Below are positions 36,594-48,425 of a stretch of 64,000 bases of DNA, in pieces (position 1 is the first letter of the stretch; each line of letters opens with the position of its first letter). Source of the DNA: Sycobia sp. Sy_11 (Eukaryota > Arthropoda > Insecta > Hymenoptera > Epichrysomallidae); the NCBI GenBank assembly GCA_018907035.1, contig JACCIC010000206.1, positions 62,001 to 126,000 of the forward strand. The letters run 5' to 3'. The position numbers and the translations under genes are program-made. The notes under the pieces were generated by a model. It did not search any database. It saw nothing but the letters and a program-made list of their open reading frames with translations, and was not told where the DNA came from.

Positions 36594-36776
36594 GGACGCG
36601 ATACATCTCCCATTAGTACGTAAGAGAAGGAACGAGGGTTCGCTTTATTAAATAAATACATATGCATTTGTTACAGCTCTACGATCACATTTTATATATT
36701 GACGATATAATATTTATATATTACGATATATATTCGTATATATGATCTTGCGGACTGTCGAAAGTAGCCGACGATA

Positions 36777-36794
36777 TTTTTTTTTTTTTTTTTT
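36777..36794. repeat. Poly-T tract
   Basis: About 17 T. Confidence 0.93.
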
Positions 36795-37132
36795 GCCAAC
36801 ACGAACGCCATGAAACTTAACCAAATCGGTTTCACAGAGCATCCCATATCGTATACGTGTAATTTTCGAAAACGCACGAATACGTGGACACATATATAAA
36901 TACGTATATAGCGCACGCAATACTGTCGCGCTCGCGTGCGATCGCACGCAGATAATCGCCTGGGCGAAAGAAGCAGAAGCAGAAGAAAAAGACAATGAAA
37001 AAGGGCCAGTAGTCGCGCGCGCGCCGTGCGCGGGTCGAAATGAAATTCCGTTACATTTTCCATTTGGCCGGATATTTTGCGGGGGGCCTGTGCGCGGTAG
37101 AAAAAGCCGTGCAACAGTACCGACGACAGATC

Positions 37133-37179
<47 letters not shown>
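37133..37179. repeat. (TA)n microsatellite
   Basis: Pure TA, about 47 bp, followed by ACATAAACACACAGACACGG. Confidence 0.97.
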
Positions 37180-37183
<4 letters not shown>

Positions 37184-37591
37184 AACACACAGACACGGAC
37201 TTACACACGCGTACATCTCAAAATCACTCCCCCCCCCCGCGCTCCGCCGCCGCCTACCCCGCGAGACTCGCCTTCGTATCTCCCGCGCCGCCGAGATTAA
37301 ATGCTTACGAGGAAATCCGGCTTATTCGCGCCGTGCGCGCAGCCGCGGCGGCCGTGCATACGTAAACATCAGAGACGCTCGAGGATGAGGACGAGCAATC
37401 GATGCAGGTACGTATACGATGTGGGGACGCCGGAAGGGGGGGAATTGGGCGAAGGCGAGCTTTGCCCGTATACCCGTTTCGAACGGGTGAGCGAGCTTGC
37501 GCCGGAACCGAGTCACCGCCCCACGCGGCCCGATGCCTTACGCACTCGCCCCTCGTCAACCGACTGCCCATCGGCGCGTCTTCTCTCTCCC

Positions 37592-37617
37592 ACTCTCTCT
37601 CTCTCTCTCTCTCTCTC
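37592..37617. repeat. (CT)n tract
   Basis: About 26 bp of CT. Confidence 0.93.
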
Positions 37618-38300
37618 GGCGCATTTCCGCATCTATAGATATCGGCGCGTCTCGTATATACGCCGTCTCCGGGACGTCTCTCTTTGCACGCTTCACCTGT
37701 AGCCCTCGCGCGGACGCGCCCTTACGCACCTTTGAGAGGGCGCTGCCGCACGTGCGCGATAGACGAAGGCCAGGGCCGAGCTGCCAGCGCCGCGCACCTC
37801 CGATACGCCATTAGCATCGGTGATTAATGTATGCCGAAGCTCGTTTCACGCGCGGTGCGCCCTGATTGACTTGGCGCGCGAGCGGTCGGCGACGACGCGG
37901 GGCGCGGCAATCCGTCGACGCTCGCAACCGCGAGCTTCATATATACGCACGGCTGGATGTGTGTGTATGTGCGCGCGCGCGAATATCGCGTCGTTCGCGC
38001 GGAGCGTGAAAGCTCGCGTTATGCGGCGCGGGAATTTCGGAATGATTCTTATCGGCGAAATTTCAGAGGCTACGTCTGTGCGAGAATACGTACTGTTTTT
38101 TTTTTTTTTAATGAATTATCGGTGAGCGCGTCAACGATCCGGTCCTCTTCTGTAGGATTAGCGCAGCGTGGTCGTTGGAAAATGGCACAGACCGATGACG
38201 TCGGTGCGAGCGCGTTGTTCTTGACCGCGACGTAGGCCAGAGAAGAGGTTGAACTGTTTTCGCGTCGTTTTGGCCGTTCGAGCTGCTCATTGCGTTCGAA

Positions 38301-40140
38301 TTCTTTTAAAACCGATCGAGCTCAAAATTTATCAAACAGTTCGGCAGTGTAAGATAATCAAACTGTTTAAATAGTATATATACGTGTAATAGTTACGTAA
38401 AACATTAGGCGTGGAAACTTTTTGATATTCGATCCAAATGCTGGAAGAACATGATGAGCTCGCGCGCTTCGATGGATCGAACGTTCGAAACGTCTTCCTA
38501 AACTTTCAAGGTGGAACAAAATTCCCAGTTCTACCATAAAATGGCATTTTTCATTATTCAATAATTTTTTGTCAATGCGCTAATATTCCGTAAGATTTTT
38601 TCAAAACTTATCCGAAAACAATAATAAAAGTTTGATTTTCAATGCAAAAAACAAACATCAGAATTATATCAATTGTGACAATTTGAAAGAAATTTACGTT
38701 AATATTGTGAACGAAAGAGCGAATTTCTATAAGATCCCATATAAGAGTATCAGTTTAATAAATACCGATACCTACATGTAAACAGCACATGTAAACCTGT
38801 GTAAAATGCTTCAAATTTTAAATAAATCATTTGTATACTTGTATCTGCTAATGTCAGAAATTTCATCCGTTACTAACGATTGAAGTCAACTCTTCACAAT
38901 CCGACAAAGAGTGCCCGATACATACGAGCATCGTTCAACATTCAGTTCAAATCTAAGGAGGCAATTTTAATTACCTCTAAAAAAAGTCCTCTTTATTAAA
39001 AGAAAGTAATCAAACAAAAAAAATAATACATACACAGAAAGAGGAACTGCGTTATGTGCCCGAGAGACGAATGAACGCGGCTAGGTAAACTACATCAGAA
39101 AAGCCGAAGAATCACGTGAAAATTGCAATTTTTGAGGTTAGAATGACGTACATTTAAATTCAACATATTAAGTTCTAGTTATTATCAACAAAAACTGGAT
39201 AGAGATCGTGCGTGCTAATTTTTAATTATGCATCCGACTAACGTATTTGCAAGTAGTGAAGTTTACTTAGTAATGAATAAGAATCTATACGTCCGACGAT
39301 AACAGAAACACTAGAAATTTGTTCCTTTCAATTTTATTCTTTCTTCGGATTCTATGACAAGAGTAGAGATTTTTCCATTAAAAAACAAATGAATTTGAGC
39401 CTGGGCTCGTTTGAGACGCAATCAGAGTCGGCTCGTTGAATTTGGACCGAATCCATCACCGATGCGTCGAAGCCGCTCTATCTAGGTCGGAACGGTTGCA
39501 TTAAAAATTCGAATTGCTATCGTATCCATTAAACATCTGATTTGATATCTCTTTCTTTAAAAAAAAATGGCATCCAGATCAAACTACTTCAGCAGTCAAA
39601 TTTCATCTAGCTATTCTCCGAGCTGCGGAATTACAGAATTGTAAACGATCGAAACGAAAAAATCCCGTTAAGTTAAACTCGTCATAAAATTACGTAGACA
39701 ATGATCGAGAGTTACTTCCGTTGTATTTTTTTATTATTACTAATATGAGGTTTTGTCGCAGAAATGGACGTTAAGCGACTGATATTATGTGTAAGCTCCG
39801 ATAATAAATTCAGTTTCGGTTAGAGCGTAACGTAAGCTCGGAGCGATCTAGACCCAATATATTCGAAAGCATTTGTTATTCCCTGTACGCATACGTGTGG
39901 CATAAGCCATTACAGTTTCGTATGGATTACAATAAGTTTCCGCGGAACATATATATATATATAAGTAACAAGGCTGATGAAAATGTTACAATATTACGTT
40001 GCCGCTCTGAAAATCAGAAGGGGTCGCTCATCGGGGCAATTTTCATTAAGTCAAATACGTGAAATATAATTATTCGTGCGCTTGTCATCGTTATCGAGGA
40101 ATCGGCCTGAAAAGAAAGCGAGCATATATAAAGGAGATAT
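38301..40140. other. AT-rich unique stretch
   Basis: About 1.8 kb almost free of microsatellites and without a frame over 66 codons. Confidence 0.6.
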
Positions 40141-40164
40141 GGGTCAATGAAATAGAGAGGTAGG

Positions 40165-40199
40165 GAGAGAGAGAGAGAGAGCGAGAGAGAGAGAGAGAG
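40165..40199. repeat. (GA)n tract
   Basis: About 35 bp of GA with one GC break, 80 bp before the compound TA-TATG locus. Confidence 0.93.
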
Positions 40200-40275
40200 T
40201 TCGCGAGACCGCATGTAACAACACGCTGAGAATCCCGAGTGATACCCGGATGTCGAAAGAAAGACAAGGCCAATT

Positions 40276-40277
<2 letters not shown>

Positions 40278-40329
<52 letters not shown>

Positions 40330-40337
40330 ATATATAC

Positions 40338-40372
<35 letters not shown>

Positions 40373-40385
40373 TGTATGTATGTAT
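40278..40385. repeat. Compound (TA)n-(TATG)n microsatellite
   Basis: TA for 43 bp, a transition of TG and CA steps, then about ten TATG units to 40385. The same order of motifs recurs at 43518-43605. Confidence 0.96.
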
Positions 40386-40663
40386 TTCCACCTGGAAGAA
40401 CAATGCGGCAGTGTCAGTGCACGGGAATAGATATGATAATGAGTTCCTCTACCTCCGGCTCCGTACGCTGCCCCCTCGCCGGCCACCGCCGCCCGCCACT
40501 GTGCACGTTCTTTCATTCACGGTAGCCTGGGTTTGTTTACGGTGTCAGGGTGTATGTATAATACGGACGCGCATTTATATGGCGGAGCGGCCCCGCGCCA
40601 GTTGCGTCGGTACAGCGGTGGCTCGGCGAAAATTCACGAGCCTTTAGCCTTTGGCGCGTATCG

Positions 40664-40693
40664 ACGCCGCCACCGCCGCCGCCGCCGCCGCCC
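40664..40693. repeat. (CCG)n trinucleotide repeat
   Basis: About nine CCG/CCA units, nearly perfect; reverse-complement type of the GGC repeat at 42040. Confidence 0.94.
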
Positions 40694-40780
40694 TCGCGCG
40701 CGCGCCTGGATGCAGCGCATACGTGGCACTTGATCATTAATTATGCAGTGTCGAATTGCTAATACCGCTAGGAGGCCCGT

Positions 40781-40786
40781 ATATAC

Positions 40787-40841
<55 letters not shown>
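40781..40841. repeat. (TA)n microsatellite
   Basis: About 60 bp with two TACA interruptions at the 5' side. Confidence 0.96.
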
Positions 40842-40844
<3 letters not shown>

Positions 40845-40938
40845 CAAATAACGTAGCTCCGGCGCATTAAATCGAACCATAAACAAATAACGCGCTGCGC
40901 GCTCCTCGGGCAAGTGATATGTGTATGTATACATCCAG

Positions 40939-40942
<4 letters not shown>

Positions 40943-40985
<43 letters not shown>
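40943..40985. repeat. (TA)n microsatellite
   Basis: Pure TA, about 42 bp, 100 bp from the previous tract. Confidence 0.97.
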
Positions 40986-40987
<2 letters not shown>

Positions 40988-41146
40988 AAAACAGTGCGCC
41001 CATCGAATACGGTTATATTTCGCATATGTATATATATGTATATTAGGTGCAGTAATCGGAATCGAGCAAAATCCGAGACAGCGCCCGGCGCAGGTGGGCG
41101 GAAGGGGCGCGGGGGATCGATCAGCGCGTCGATAAGTCTCCTGTGC

Positions 41147-41147
41147 C

Positions 41148-41181
<34 letters not shown>
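41147..41181. repeat. Compound (CT)n-(CA)n microsatellite
   Basis: CT to 41169 then CA to 41181, with a direct junction. Confidence 0.95.
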
Positions 41182-41338
41182 TGATCCCTTCCGAAGCGCC
41201 GGAACGGGGCGGGGGACACGGGGCTGGGAGGCGGCCGCGCAAAAACCGTAAAGTGTACCGGGAAGAAAAGCAGGGACGCGCGACTCGCTATAAGGTCGTG
41301 TGGCGCTCGACGCTGGCGGTGGCGTTGGCGGGTGGATG

Positions 41339-41438
41339 GTGGCGATGGTGCTGGTGGTGGTGGTGGTGGTGGTGGTGGTGGTGCTGCTGCTGCTGTCGAC
41401 GCCGCAGTAGCAGTAGCAGCGGCAGCAGCGACGACGGC
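41339..41438. repeat. (TGG)n-(TGC)n-(CAG)n trinucleotide cluster
   Basis: About eleven TGG units, then four TGC units, then after GTCGACGCCG a run of CAGTAG/CAG units. The TGC and CAG parts are inverse to each other and could pair. Confidence 0.94.
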
Positions 41439-41574
41439 GCGCGCAAACCTGCACAGCCGGGGCGGCTTACAAAGCGGCGCCCTCCATTAAGTATTTATTA
41501 ACTTTACGAATTTATAGATGCCTCATGGGCGCCCCCGCTCCCCGTGTGCCCAACGGCGCCGACGTCGCGCTCGG

Positions 41575-41577
<3 letters not shown>

Positions 41578-41623
<46 letters not shown>
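41578..41623. repeat. (CT)n microsatellite
   Basis: Pure CT, about 46 bp, within a GC-rich block dense in trinucleotide repeats. Confidence 0.97.
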
Positions 41624-41626
<3 letters not shown>

Positions 41627-41664
41627 TCTCTCTTCCTCTCTCGCCATCTCGCTCGTACCCCGCC

Positions 41665-41695
41665 AGAAGCAGCAGCAGCAGCAGCAGCAGCAGCG
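41665..41695. repeat. (CAG)n trinucleotide repeat
   Basis: Nine perfect CAG units. A polyglutamine reading exists on the + strand, but the frame also runs through the CT microsatellite, so it is not taken as coding. Confidence 0.96.
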
Positions 41696-42420
41696 CCGGC
41701 TTCTCGGCCAAGCCACTTCTTCGGCGCGCGGGCGCTCTACCGACTTGCGAGGCTGCGCCGGCAGCGCCAGCCGAGGCCAATACTCGGCGGCAGCCTGTAT
41801 TAAAATGAATTATTTAATATTAAACTTGGTAATTTTTAACGGTGCCGTATCAGAAATTATTTATGATCTACTTCAGTTCACCGGCGCGCGCGGGCGCGCG
41901 ACCTTTCCCTAACCTCTTCCCAAGCCCCCGCCCACCCCGCCCCTCATCCTACGTCCGCTCGCGACTCGCCCAAGCCGCCCTCCTCCCGCCGTTCTAGGCT
42001 TTCACCCCTTTTCGTTGCCGGTCGTTCGGCTGCGGGGCACGGCGGGCGGCGGCGGCGGCGGCGGCTGCATCGGCTCGCTCGAATAAAGTCGGCAGCGCCG
42101 CCTCCGCCGCCGTCACCTACCTCGGCTCGAAAATTTCCCCGTTCCAGAGATCGATCTGCGACGGCGCCGCGATAAGTATTTCAACCTCCGTCGGCATTGT
42201 TCTCACCGCGGGCTTCGTCGTCGCAACTATGTACACGTAGCTCGCTCGCGGAAAAAATATGCCATTATTAACGAAATATTCGGCTTCGGCGAGGGAAGGC
42301 CGATGTTTCTATTGTCGATGTACGATTCGAGCGAGCGACGGATGATCCTTCGAAATTTCGGTCGGAAAACGTCGCCGGTGAATGTCGTATTATAATGTCC
42401 CGCAAGGATATTTGTAACGC
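41696..42420. other. CpG-rich block
   Basis: GC-rich DNA interrupted by an AT-rich island at 41800-41875. The GGC repeat lies at its centre. Confidence 0.5.
42040..42067. repeat. (GGC)n trinucleotide repeat
   Basis: About eight GGC units in CpG-rich DNA. Confidence 0.95.
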
Positions 42421-42722
42421 TGATCTCGATAAAAGTGTCACTTGATAATATTAATATAAACCTCTGCTAATATAATAAAGTATCAGCGTCCAGCTATAAT
42501 AAGCCGATATTATGAATTCGCAAACAAAATTTCGATTTTCTGTAATTCACGCTGTATCCGGAAATGGCGTTTCGTTAATGTAATTTACCTTTTTCAGAAA
42601 ATTCGTTGATAAAAGTTTTCTTTAAAAAGAAAAACAATACGTAGAATTATGAATTTCATAAATAAGTTGAAAGGTAAATTTTAATATGCTGATACAATAT
42701 AGAAAATGATTATTATAATTGT

Positions 42723-42830
42723 TGTCGATATTCTTACTATTATTGTTGCTGTTTTTGTCGTTGTTGTTGTTAGTTACTATTGTTGTTACTGCCGCCATTG
42801 TTATTATGCTATGATTGTTGATGTTAGTAT
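42723..42830. repeat. Imperfect (GTT/ATT)n trinucleotide zone
   Basis: GTT, ATT and ACT/GCT triplets repeat imperfectly for about 100 bp, interrupted by GCCGCC. Confidence 0.85.
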
Positions 42831-43513
42831 GTCTAAGTTTCCATTTCTCATTAGTTAAAATAATTTTAAAAATTTTGTCTCGAAATTTCGTCATCAATCT
42901 TTTCCTTACAAAAGGTACATATTTATTTTAAATGCAAAAAGATTCACAACGAATACCGCCAGCCAATACGAGCGCCTGACTATCTCGCGAATTCTATATC
43001 ATACATCTCCCCCCTCCCCCTCAAGACACACGCTATGAAATCAATTGAAATATATAAGGAGACACGCATCGAAAAAAATCGAGCATTTTAAAACTCCCTC
43101 AAGAGCTTCGAAAGCTCTCGTTCCAAAATACACTTTCATCCCAATATCGCTATCTCGCGCGACCCCCTAATGCGCGCGCACACACAAACACACATACACA
43201 CACGCCCTCAAAATATTTATATATTCCAGGCACTCGCGTCGGGGCAAATTTATTTTTCGAAGTCAACATTAATTAATGAATTAATTAACGGGGGCGCCCG
43301 CGCGCGCATGCACGGTGGCATAATATAATATCGAAATTCTATCTAAACAAACACAAGGGGGGGAGGGGGCGGATGAAGAGCGGGCGCCCCGTGCCGGAGG
43401 CCCGGGATGTTGTTCTACCTGCAGCACACGAATGATTAGCGCGATTACGAAGCAAGCGCGATATCGCGCGCTCCCGCTCTCGGCGTGATAGCCACGCGTA
43501 CAGGCGCATATAT

Positions 43514-43517
<4 letters not shown>

Positions 43518-43596
<79 letters not shown>

Positions 43597-43609
43597 CGTA
43601 TGTATACAC
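43518..43609. repeat. Compound (TA)n-(TATG)n microsatellite
   Basis: TA to 43559, then a TATG/TATA transition, then TATG units with one TACG variant to about 43605. Same architecture as 40278-40385. Confidence 0.96.
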
Positions 43610-43860
43610 ATATACATATATTATGTGTGTGGGAGAACTATATGTATTGCGTCGCCGTTCTCGTTGCTCGAGCTGCCACCCATCCCCCCCACATTATTTA
43701 TTACGACGCAAAAGGCAAATAATTATTATAATTGTCCGGCATAATGATAGAAATTTTCACGATATATATACCTAATGATTATTATCGCCGCTCGATCAGC
43801 CTAAATGCATTAAGGGATTTTATGCGCGCGCTCGCGCTCGCGCTGATTCGTATATATGTA

Positions 43861-43865
<5 letters not shown>

Positions 43866-43921
<56 letters not shown>

Positions 43922-43949
43922 TGTGTTATATATACATATATATATATCT
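43866..43949. repeat. (TA)n microsatellite with degenerate tail
   Basis: TA for 53 bp to 43919, then GGTGTG followed by further imperfect TA to about 43949. Confidence 0.95.
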
Positions 43950-44322
43950 ATACGGATCAATGACAATGGGAAAATATGCGATATAGATATACAGTAACGT
44001 TATTGCCCCTCAATCGAAATGACGCCCGAGATCAAACATTACGTCGTAGCTTTTTACGATCGTGAAGAGGAGACTTGAGACGATTTGACCGCTCACCGAT
44101 TTGCCCGTGTAAGAAACCGCGTCTTCCTTCCTGTAAGTCGAACCGAGAACGAAGCCAACAACAGCAGTACCGTGTTACATCGACAAATTTTTCGCGACTC
44201 GCGTCATCTGCGCGCAGCGAGAAACAGCGACTGGCAGCTGCGTAAAAGGGCTCCCCTCCGCTCAACCGAGCCCCCTGGCTGTCGTTGAATTTTGTTTAGG
44301 GCCGCTAACTGCCCGGTGTAAA

Positions 44323-44359
44323 TGTGTATGTGTGTGTGTGTGTGCGCGCGCGCGCGTGT
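44323..44359. repeat. Alternating (TG)n-(CG)n run
   Basis: TG repeats run into GCGCGCGCGCGCG and back to TGTG, about 37 bp of near-continuous purine-pyrimidine alternation. Confidence 0.93.
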
Positions 44360-44585
44360 GGACAGGCGGAGGAGGACACTGCGAGTATAATTCCTCCGTA
44401 TTTGCCCAAAAGATAAATCTTACGGCTATCGTCGGAGTGTGCTCTGCCGCCCCGTGTCGGCGGAGCGACGGGGGAGGAACTGGCGGAGAGGGCGGGGGGT
44501 TAGAATCCGCGAGAGATCCCCCGCCCTGCCCCGCGCGCGTTCTGCAATTTTAATCCGAGGACCGGGTTCCGCGCGTTTTGGAGCA

Positions 44586-44587
<2 letters not shown>

Positions 44588-44619
<32 letters not shown>
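44588..44619. repeat. (CT)n tract
   Basis: About 32 bp of CT, opposed to a GA tract at 44852. Confidence 0.96.
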
Positions 44620-44621
<2 letters not shown>

Positions 44622-44849
44622 ATCTCTACCTCGCGACCTCCCTCGACTGTTTAGATATAGGCCTCTGTATTTCACCCTTTGCTCGCCTACCTCCCTGCCC
44701 TCCCGCCCCCTTTCCTTTTGCTCGTCGCCGGCCGCGGCGACGGAGCGCAGTAGCGTTTTATACGCAGGGGGATTTCGGCGGATGAGAAACGACGCGAGCC
44801 GGATCAGCTTTTGCATACACAAAACTTGCCCGGCTCCGCCGCGGCGAGA

Positions 44850-44880
44850 GTGAGAGAGAGAGAGAGAGAGAGGGGGGGGG
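44850..44880. repeat. (GA)n-(G)n tract
   Basis: GA for about 22 bp then nine G. Confidence 0.94.
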
Positions 44881-45217
44881 AGAGGTGAGTAAGAGTGAGA
44901 GGGGGAGGGGGAAGGAGAGGACGAGAAAGGGGAGCGGGGGCACCCTTTTCCTACGGGGCCGAATAAAAAACCTAATTCGCGCACCGATACGGCGGTACGC
45001 GCGGATATACGTGGGTGCAGGCCAGAGGGCGGAGTGGGTGGGGGACTAATCGAAATTTGTGATGAGCCCCGGACCTTTTTTCGTTCGTTGTTTTTCTCGG
45101 TCGGCTCGGCGCGCGCACGTAACTGCCCGGTTACGATGGCGCGACTCCTCTCCCCGCGCACGAATTTTTTTTTGTCACCGGCTCAAGGGAGGAAAATTGC
45201 CGGCGGCCGACGTATTT

Positions 45218-45221
<4 letters not shown>

Positions 45222-45251
<30 letters not shown>
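45222..45251. repeat. (TA)n microsatellite
   Basis: About 30 bp TA, a short member of the class. Confidence 0.95.
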
Positions 45252-45254
<3 letters not shown>

Positions 45255-45363
45255 TAGGTTGTACGACGTTCCGTCCCCCCTCCCATCCCTTATAACCATA
45301 GTAAATTTCGTTAGCAAAAAAAAACTTGGAACAAGCCGCGGATAGGAACATTGGTGGATTTTC

Positions 45364-45383
45364 CAAAAAAAAAAAAAAAAAAA
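45364..45383. repeat. Poly-A tract
   Basis: About 19 A. Confidence 0.93.
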
Positions 45384-47473
45384 GATCGGTCGAATCCCAA
45401 AAACAGACCTGAAACTCGGAAAGTCGATAAAGAACGCGTTAAGGGGTTACGTCGTGGTAGGGAATTTTCAAAAGTTTCGATTTTTCTTTTTTTTTTTCTT
45501 CTTCCCATAAAAGATGAAACCTCTGAAAAATGCGGCTCGTACGTGAAAACAGTCCTTTATTCGAATACTGAAGGGTTAACTGCAACAGTAAAGCTGCGTG
45601 ATTCAACAATGAGATAAGCGTGTCAGTTGCCAGTGTCAGAAATGCCGACAGACGTGTAAAGGAGGCGGAAATTTTTTTCTGAAAATACGAACGATTAATA
45701 CAACTTTGTGCAATTTTCACTACGAATGCGTCGTTATTTTAATCATTTTTGCTATTCTAAGCGAGCGGCCGAGCGAATTGAACCTGCAGAGAGCTGCTAA
45801 ACAGGCAAGTAGAGCAACAAAACGGCACGATGAGAAATTAAAGGGGAAAATTGGAATTTAGAAGAGAGCTAGCCTATAACGTCTCGATGGAGAGAATTTT
45901 TGAATGAATGCAGCATTTTGGACTCGTTCTTTTAAGTTGTAAATCGATTCTGAAAATCGGCATGCAGCAATTCGAAGAATTTTCACTATTTTCAGTTGCA
46001 TTTTTCGTTACGCCTTGAGATTGCGGATTTTTCCGGAGAAATGCGCAGGGAATATTCAATAAATTGATTTAAACTTTATCCGTAAATACGAAATTTGGCA
46101 TTTTTAAGCGGAACCAAAACAATTGATTAAAATTGCCAATTATAAAAAAAAAACAAACGATATTTAAAAAATTCTCTCAGAATATATATCTCTAGCTATA
46201 CGTGGAAGCAAATAAGTTGTTGTTCCACAGCACAGGAATTTGATGGATTATGTCTGGATTCTTAATTATCTTCGAATGGAAACTTTTTTCGAGTTGACTC
46301 GGTTACATTCGGAGCAACATCATTACATGATATCATTCTCATACCTTTCAGTCCCTAAAAAAATTTGATCCAATAGATGAATCTTCGAACCCGTCAGATC
46401 GTAGCGACGTATCACCCACTCATAAGGCATGCCCATTCGGGCGTAATTTTCATTATGATACCGATTAATTTAATAATTCATAGATCGGATAAAATAATCA
46501 ATACTGCGCAATAAAATTATCCACATAATACACGAAAGTGAATTTCACCCGTGATACAGTTACTGAATAATCGGTATTAAAAATTTTGTTCGACATAATA
46601 AAAAAACGTTTTTGGAACGCTAATGAAAAATGTATCTTTCGTTCCACATGAAATTATGACAGATTTTGAATTAAATGAAGTTGTGTGAAAATGGCAGAAA
46701 ATAAAATTTATTTCTTTGGTGTATATTGCTGGATGCGTGACCAAAGCACGGCAAACACCTTCAATCTACATTTTAGCCGACAACATTGTTGTTCATGCTT
46801 TAGTCGCCGATTGTAAATATGAAAATGACAGAACGGACGTCGTACGAGGCCGGTGTTTACAACGATAAACAGCCGAAACGCGTTCGCCACAATCGATTAT
46901 AATAACTGTAATAATAAGCACGAAAATGCTGTTTGACTAGGTCCAAGAATCGAAGTCAATGTCAAACAATGTAATACGTTGGTCGCCCCCTCCTACTTTT
47001 TCGTCCTCCCGAAACGTGTACGGAGAGGCGCGCATCATGCCCCTGCATTTCATAAGTTGGCAACTCATTATATATATATATAATCTCGCGTCAATCATTA
47101 TCATCATAATCGGCGTCTGACGCGCTCCTGGCGCATCATCGCAAATTAATATTCCCCAAATCCGAAGCCCGCTCCGCTTTCTCATCCCTCAGCTCGATCG
47201 ATTGCTCGTCAAAGATCTATATCTCGTACGACCGGTGGACCGAATGGGGGGGGGGTGGAGGACAAAAATAAAAAAACTCAAAATCAAAAGTTTCTCGCGA
47301 GTCTCGGCGTCTGCGCCGTCTGCTTCTACCCTTTGTCCCGCATGAATGATAAATACGGGACGCGGGGATATTCGGTGTCACGGGCGCGTATCTTCAATGT
47401 TACCTATGTATACGTATGGAGCCACGCGCGCTGCTCGGTCGAGCGTGTCAAAAAATATAAAATTAATATATGT

Positions 47474-47475
<2 letters not shown>
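45384..47475. other. AT-rich stretch without recognised genes
   Basis: No repeats except a G10 run near 47245. Short frames only. Confidence 0.6.
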
Positions 47476-47520
<45 letters not shown>

Positions 47521-47524
47521 TATA
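47476..47524. repeat. (TA)n microsatellite
   Basis: TA to 47511, one CACA break, then TA to about 47524. Confidence 0.95.
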
Positions 47525-47687
47525 TGCGTACGGCGAAGGGGTTCGATCTAAGAATACATCCTTGGATCTCTGCGGCGCGAACGTGGATTTAATTGTAAAA
47601 ATACGACAAGCGTCGGTGAATATTAATGAAGTACCATAAAAGGAAAATCGCACGAATCGAATCGAGGACGCGCGTTAGCATTTCATT

Positions 47688-47689
<2 letters not shown>

Positions 47690-47744
<55 letters not shown>
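47690..47744. repeat. (TA)n microsatellite
   Basis: About 55 bp with one TG interruption at 47731-47732. Confidence 0.97.
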
Positions 47745-48119
47745 AATTTATAGATATCACGGATCAAATATAAATTATCGGACCTATATATTTTCTACGC
47801 GAGTCGTCGGCGCGTCTTAATCGGTCCGCTGGATTTATAATCGTACAACGAGATCAAGCCGTCGAAATGCGCCGTTTCCAAGGGACAAATTCTAACTCTA
47901 ATCTTAACTATAGCTATTATAACTTTTGTTTTGACGATGATTTAAATTTAATTTAACGATATAATTGTACATGGACCGTGATAAAAATAAGCTAATACAT
48001 TAATCGCATATCTTGTGAGAGTCGTTACTTTTTCATAGATATATATTACCTGTAGGAAATATTAGAAGTTTGGAATTGAATTATCGCGCTCGATTTAGAT
48101 AATGCTTGTAATAATTGAA

Positions 48120-48122
<3 letters not shown>

Positions 48123-48162
<40 letters not shown>
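48123..48162. repeat. (TA)n microsatellite
   Basis: About 40 bp pure TA in AT-rich DNA. Confidence 0.97.
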
Positions 48163-48169
<7 letters not shown>

Positions 48170-48344
48170 TTTATTTAGTAAATCCTATATAAATATATCT
48201 TCTCGACAAGTTTCACGACTCCGGAAATTTACGCAACGCGTCGCATTTTAGCGAGATCACATTTTACCGAGCAGAAACATTAATGCCCCATATAATTAGA
48301 TAGTTCCATCCGGTCATAAACCGACAATACCGATGGAGGGATTG

Positions 48345-48357
48345 CCATTTCTCTCTC

Positions 48358-48423
<66 letters not shown>
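48345..48423. repeat. (CT)n microsatellite
   Basis: About 79 bp of CT with one CCCT interruption; the longest CT tract in the window. Confidence 0.97.

Positions 48424-48425
<2 letters not shown>

Larger units (their letters stand above)
35151..38300. other. CpG-rich block with many microsatellites
   Basis: The 252-codon + strand frame at 35422-36180 is composed of TA, GA and CT repeat translation and is not a gene. The 37700-38050 part is CpG-rich without repeats. Confidence 0.55.
44000..45220. other. CpG-rich block
   Basis: Contains the TG-CG run and opposed CT (44588) and GA (44850) tracts. Frames are repeat-driven. Confidence 0.55.

Noticed and set aside
38150..38175. tRNA A-box-like TAGCGCAGCGTGG
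   Set aside because: No B-box or cloverleaf follows at the right distance.
41544..41912. Polyglutamine-containing + strand frame
   Set aside because: The CAG run is in frame with a CT microsatellite, and other frames are equally open, as expected for repeats.
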